Assembly (NCBI GenBank): GCA_029204225.1
Contig: CM055095.1
Location: 26,831,312-26,895,311 of the forward strand
Reading direction: 5' to 3'
Source: Diphasiastrum complanatum
Taxonomy: Eukaryota > Streptophyta > Lycopodiopsida > Lycopodiales > Lycopodiaceae
DNA: 64,000 bases
Shown here piece by piece: positions 60,161 to 64,000 of the stretch. The translations under genes and the position numbers were made by a program. Every line of letters starts with the position of its first letter. Position 1 is the stretch's first letter. The notes below the pieces were generated by a model, which was given only the letters and a program-made list of their open reading frames with translations, was not told where the DNA came from and did not search any database.

Positions 60161-60727
60161 TGTATTAGCACTTGTTCATGGAAGGGATGAGGAGAAAGGA
60201 GAACACAGTTGAAGCACCTAGTAATCCCATAGGCATTTGGTGCAACATTGACACTTTTCAATCTACATATACACTCTTCAACTAGTGGATCTCCCAAAAA
60301 TTGGGAGCATAAACTTCCATTTTGTAAAATGGAGATCTTGGGTCAAGCTTGATTTTCAATTAACCTTTATTATGGAGATCTAATGTCCTCTTGACATGTG
60401 GCATCCCATTTGTCCCATAAGTATTTATGGAATTCGACAATGGGAAAAAAAAAAACATAAATAAAGCCCCCCTACAATGCTTATTTACATTGTCTTTTGA
60501 GATTTTTAAGCTTTCTGGCTACTTGCTACTTGTTTCAAATTTTCTTGCTCCTACAATATGGTAAATTTTTTTTATCAAACTTTTTTCCAAGTTTTTTAGT
60601 TAGATCTATCCCATTACTTTTTGCTTATCTAGATATATATGAGATTAATTAGAAACAAAAATTAAGTAGTGTTAATAAATATTTATATATATAAAACTAT
60701 TTGTGCGCATGTGGTGCGCATGTGTAT

Positions 60728-60775
60728 GGGGTAGGAGGATGCACCCATGGTGGCATGGGTGCATCCTCCTACCCC
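60728..60775. repeat. Perfect 21-bp-arm hairpin
   Basis: GGGGTAGGAGGATGCACCCA plus one base (60728-60748), loop GGTGGC, then its exact complement to 60775. Confidence 0.93.
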
Positions 60776-60907
60776 GTGTGCATTTAAAAAAAAACATGTA
60801 CTAAATTTTTTTACATAAGTGCCAAAGGAGGAGAATGCCCCATGCATACATCCTCTCCCCATGCATGTATGCATCCTCCCCAACTCCTTCCCTCCCTCTA
60901 AATTCAA

Positions 60908-60909
<2 letters not shown>

Positions 60910-60976
<67 letters not shown>
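60910..60976. repeat. (CT)n microsatellite
   Basis: About 33 CT units, followed by a C/T-rich stretch to 61070. Confidence 0.96.
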
Positions 60977-60979
<3 letters not shown>

Positions 60980-61439
60980 CTGCCTGCCTCCATCGCTCCC
61001 TCCTGCTCCATCTCTCTCGCCCTCTCATCTCCATCTCTCTCTCCCGCTGCTCCATCACACCCCCCCCCCTCCTCGATTGTCTTGACTTATTTGACTATCT
61101 CCTTGCAGCAACATAGTAATAACTCTAGTAAGAGTTAAATCTTTGTTTAGCATGGTTTTAGTTCCGTTTGTTGTAATCAGAGAGAGAAATAGAGAGAGGG
61201 AGAATCAGAGAAAGAAAGATTCCGGCTATGTTCATTGGGAATGCCCCAATGTGTTCTCTTTTTTTATATATATATGGGATGCAGCTATAGTGTAAAGTTG
61301 TAAATGTAGGAGTTAATACACCTAAAAGGGACCATCCTACCCCTGAAACAGTCGGCAAACTACACAATAATAATCCCCTCGATCAAAGCTTTCAGCTGGT
61401 ACCCATATTGCCTAAAAAAAATTCAAAAAAAAAAAAAAT

Positions 61440-61505
61440 CGATTCTACACGATTCCGAGAAAATCCTGAATCGCGAATTGGGATCGCGATTCTGAATCGC
61501 ACTAC
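61440..61505. repeat. GATTC/GAATCGCGATTC motif cluster
   Basis: CGATTCTACACGATTCCG, GAATCGCGAATTGG and GATCGCGATTCTGAATCGC follow an A tract. Related in style to the clusters at 3370 and 3900. Confidence 0.4.
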
Positions 61506-61510
61506 AACTA

Positions 61511-61558
61511 TGATATATATATATATATATGAGATTCACACATATATATTTATAACTC

Positions 61559-61600
<42 letters not shown>

Positions 61601-61708
61601 TTATATATATATTGAAAAAAAAACAAATCTGAAGAGCCCACCCACCGCGGCAGGTGGGCTCCTCATTTTTTTACTTAAAAAACAATTATGTATATCTGAG
61701 ATTGTATA

Positions 61709-61757
<49 letters not shown>
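61511..61757. repeat. (TA)n microsatellites around the first GAGCCCACC hairpin
   Basis: TA runs at about 61511-61530, 61562-61598 and 61710-61757. Confidence 0.93.
61631..61664. repeat. Hairpin GAAGAGCCCACC...GGTGGGCTCCTC, copy 1
   Basis: 12-bp arms with one mismatch and a short CG-rich loop. Preceded by an A tract (AAAAAAAAACAAATCT) and followed by T7. Confidence 0.85.
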
Positions 61758-61760
<3 letters not shown>

Positions 61761-61791
61761 TTTATAATTTTTTTCTATAAAAAAAACAATT

Positions 61792-61827
61792 TGAGGAGCC
61801 CACTAGTCGTGACGGGTGGGCTCCTCA
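61792..61827. repeat. Hairpin TGAGGAGCCCAC...GTGGGCTCCTCA, copy 2
   Basis: Perfect 12-bp arms. The context is the same as copy 1 (AAAAAAACAATTT before, T12 after), about 160 bp downstream, so the two form a tandem pair separated by TA repeats. Confidence 0.88.
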
Positions 61828-61878
61828 GTTTTTTTTTTTGTAAGAAAAAATATTATATGTATCTATATTATCACAAAT

Positions 61879-61881
<3 letters not shown>

Positions 61882-61959
<78 letters not shown>

Positions 61960-62004
61960 ATGTATATGTATATATATATGTATATATGTATATACATATG
62001 TATG

Positions 62005-62053
<49 letters not shown>
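61882..62053. repeat. (CT)n, (TA)n and (CA)n compound microsatellite
   Basis: CT at 61882-61957, mixed TATATG/TA to about 62029, then CA to 62053, then TA again to 62066. Confidence 0.95.
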
Positions 62054-62065
<12 letters not shown>

Positions 62066-62175
62066 CTATACTAGTAAAGAGTGCCCGTCGTTGACAGGCA
62101 ATGGAGGCCGATCTAGGTGGCAGCCGATGATTTGGATGATGGCTGATCTCGCACATCTCGCATCTCGAATATCAA

Positions 62176-62440
62176 ACATTTGAGTCTTCGGAAAAATTCG
62201 AGTCTTTGAAAAAATTAATGTTTTTGGAAAAATTCGAGCCTTCGAAAAATTTCTAGTCTTTGGGAAAATTCGAGTCTTTGAAAAACAAAATCTAGCCTTT
62301 CGAAAAAGTCGAGTCTTCGAAAAAATTCGGTCTTTTGAAAAATTTGACTTGATAATACAAAGGGTCCTTCGACCCTTCGGAAAAATTCGAGCTGACAGTT
62401 TGATCTTTCAAAAAAATTCGATCCTTTGGAGTTAAAGCTA
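62176..62440 (+). repeat. Minisatellite of about 20-bp units (GGAAAAATTCGAGTCTTTC-like)
   Basis: At least ten degenerate units with a core AAAAATTCGAGTCTTTG or AAAATTCGGTCTTTTG, spaced roughly 19-26 bp. Confidence 0.85.
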
Positions 62441-62484
62441 GTGAGTTTGGGCTTGTGGTTAAACATTAATGAAAATGGTGGGCC

Positions 62485-62791
62485 AAGATAGGGATTTGAA
62501 GGATTGAAAAAAAAAAACAGTTTTAGGTAGTCAAGAAAATTTTTATGTTCATGATTTATGGATAAAACTTTGGTAATTCAAAATAAATAAGAAAGCCATG
62601 TAATAAAGATTATTGGATAAAGTTAAAGCACATTGAAGTTTGTGAAAAAAATAAAACTTTAACTTCAAACTTCAAATATTTGAATATAGTGATTGTAAGG
62701 TTATATTCAAATATTTGAAGTTTGAACATAAAAAAAATTTTGACTACCTAAAATTGCTTCTTTTCTTTTCAATCCTTCAAATCCCTATCTT
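62485..62791. mobile_element. 307-bp inverted-repeat MITE-like element
   Basis: The outer edges are inverted copies of roughly 65 bp (left AAGATAGGGATTTGAAGGAT; right ATCCTTCAAATCCCTATCTT). An inner pair, TTCAAACTTCAAATATTTGA and its complement, lies at about 62661-62728. A GGTAGTCAA/TTGACTACC block also pairs. No coding capacity and no clear target-site duplication. Confidence 0.85.
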
Positions 62792-62844
62792 AACTCCTCA
62801 ATCGTGAGCAAAAGAGAAAAACAGAGGGGGAGGGGGGTATGGAA

Positions 62845-62850
<6 letters not shown>

Positions 62851-62897
<47 letters not shown>
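62851..62897. repeat. (GT)n microsatellite
   Basis: About 23 TG units following a G-rich stretch. Confidence 0.96.
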
Positions 62898-62899
<2 letters not shown>

Positions 62900-62900
<1 letters not shown>

Positions 62901-64000
62901 TAAACTTAACAAAACTAAACAACAATAAACGCTAATCATACATTACATAAATAAGTCAATTTGTAATGTTTCCATACAGTTCCATTCCATACCAAACGTG
63001 GTACGTATCAACCTGAGGAGAATAAGCTCACCTGCATCCATCCACAAAAAACATCCAAGTAAGAACAGGGGTATTCTTGTGGGAACTACAGGTGTCTACA
63101 CCTATTCTCAGTTGTTATCCATGTCGCAACTTGAAAACGTACTGCACAATACGGAATTTTCATATAATTCAAAGTAAAGTACTACTCAACAATCGTCTTT
63201 TATTCCTCTTTTTTGTCTTTTGACATTATCAATTTCCATCCGTAGATCTGTTTAGTAATGATAATCACAACACGTGTAATGGTATTTTATCATATTCCAA
63301 TGATGTTCCATATTATCAATTAATATGAACATTACGTGTATGCTTGTACCTCATACTACACACAGTTGTGAAGTCAAGTATTACATGTGTATGTACATCC
63401 ATATATATGTATATATCCATATGTATACAAGTAAAAATATATGTAACAATTTAAACAGTAATAATTTACAGAATGTATCGCCTATTAGACCAATTGTACA
63501 TGTATGATTATACACCCTTGTGTATTCTGTATTTTGTAAGTACTATTGTGTACTCTGCTTATACACGTTAGAAAAGAGTATATCAGGTATTTTGTGCATT
63601 ATACTTATGAATCTATGTGTACAATGCCCAGTTGCTCATGTAATAGCAACTTCATACAATTATGAGAAGATCAAACCTGCATTACATTATATAAAACACT
63701 GCAGGGATCATCTGTCATATCAATAGAAACTCGACTTTTTCATAAAATGATAAACACCTGTTATAATATACAGTTGCAGGGTTGTTCTAATGTTCTTTTT
63801 CCATAAATCAGAAAATTATGTTGTCATTTTATGGAAAAAAAAAACCGTTATTTTTTAAGTTCTGATGATAGTATATTAGAACTAAGCAATTGCCCCAATT
63901 TCTATTTTTTCAGGGGTTAATCCATATTATTGTTTTAAACCATACATAAGTTTGTAAAACATCTCTATTACAAAATCTGAGACTGAGTATAAGAAACACC
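62900..64000. other. Unassigned AT-rich sequence to window end
   Basis: No gene or repeat family recognised. Confidence 0.35.

Overview
The window is nuclear DNA of a land plant, probably a seed plant. It has a spliced gene with long introns, decayed LINE, Ty1-copia and Ty3-gypsy retrotransposons on both strands, inverted-repeat (MITE-like) elements, and long GA/CT and TA microsatellites. Nothing bacterial, viral or organellar was seen, and the sequence alone does not fix the species.

**964-24768, + strand: the one confident host gene.** I could assemble 15 exons in which every splice phase agrees. They encode a 736-residue MORC-type protein: an N-terminal domain that looks SPOC-like (inference), a GHKL ATPase with intact N-box, DNGTGM and GRFGVGFK motifs, an S5-like transducer, a four-cysteine CW zinc finger and a basic tail. 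The family acts in chromatin compaction and transposon silencing. Its introns are full of transposon debris. Intron 2 (9.2 kb) holds a dead duplicate of exon 2 and several antisense LINE pieces, three of whose 3' ends border GA/TC-type simple repeats. Intron 3 holds GC-rich palindromes, intron 4 an antisense LINE reverse transcriptase, intron 8 a gypsy fragment and a local duplication, and intron 9 a copia gag fragment.

**24.8-29 kb:** AT-rich sequence with one long GA array; no gene recognised.

**29-57 kb:** a retrotransposon graveyard. Gypsy integrase, RNase H, RT and gag pieces are mixed with copia gag, integrase, RT and RNase H pieces. All are broken by stops or deletions, and none is a complete element. 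Two copia LTR families occur in opposite orientations (37.15-37.92 kb against 41.48-42.3 kb; 43.7 and 55.1 kb against 52.2-53.0 kb). Two strong foldback elements lie at 33.66-34.37 and 53.65-53.96 kb. A possible orphan terminal exon of an unknown gene lies at 48.65-48.86 kb on the minus strand.

**57-58.6 kb, minus strand:** a broken, unrecognised coding region that resembles a transposon-borne or pseudogenised protein.

**58.7-64 kb:** low-complexity DNA: a CCCTTAG-rich minisatellite, 1.2 kb of T-rich sequence, perfect hairpins, CT/TA/CA/GT microsatellites, a 20-bp-class minisatellite and a 307-bp inverted-repeat element.
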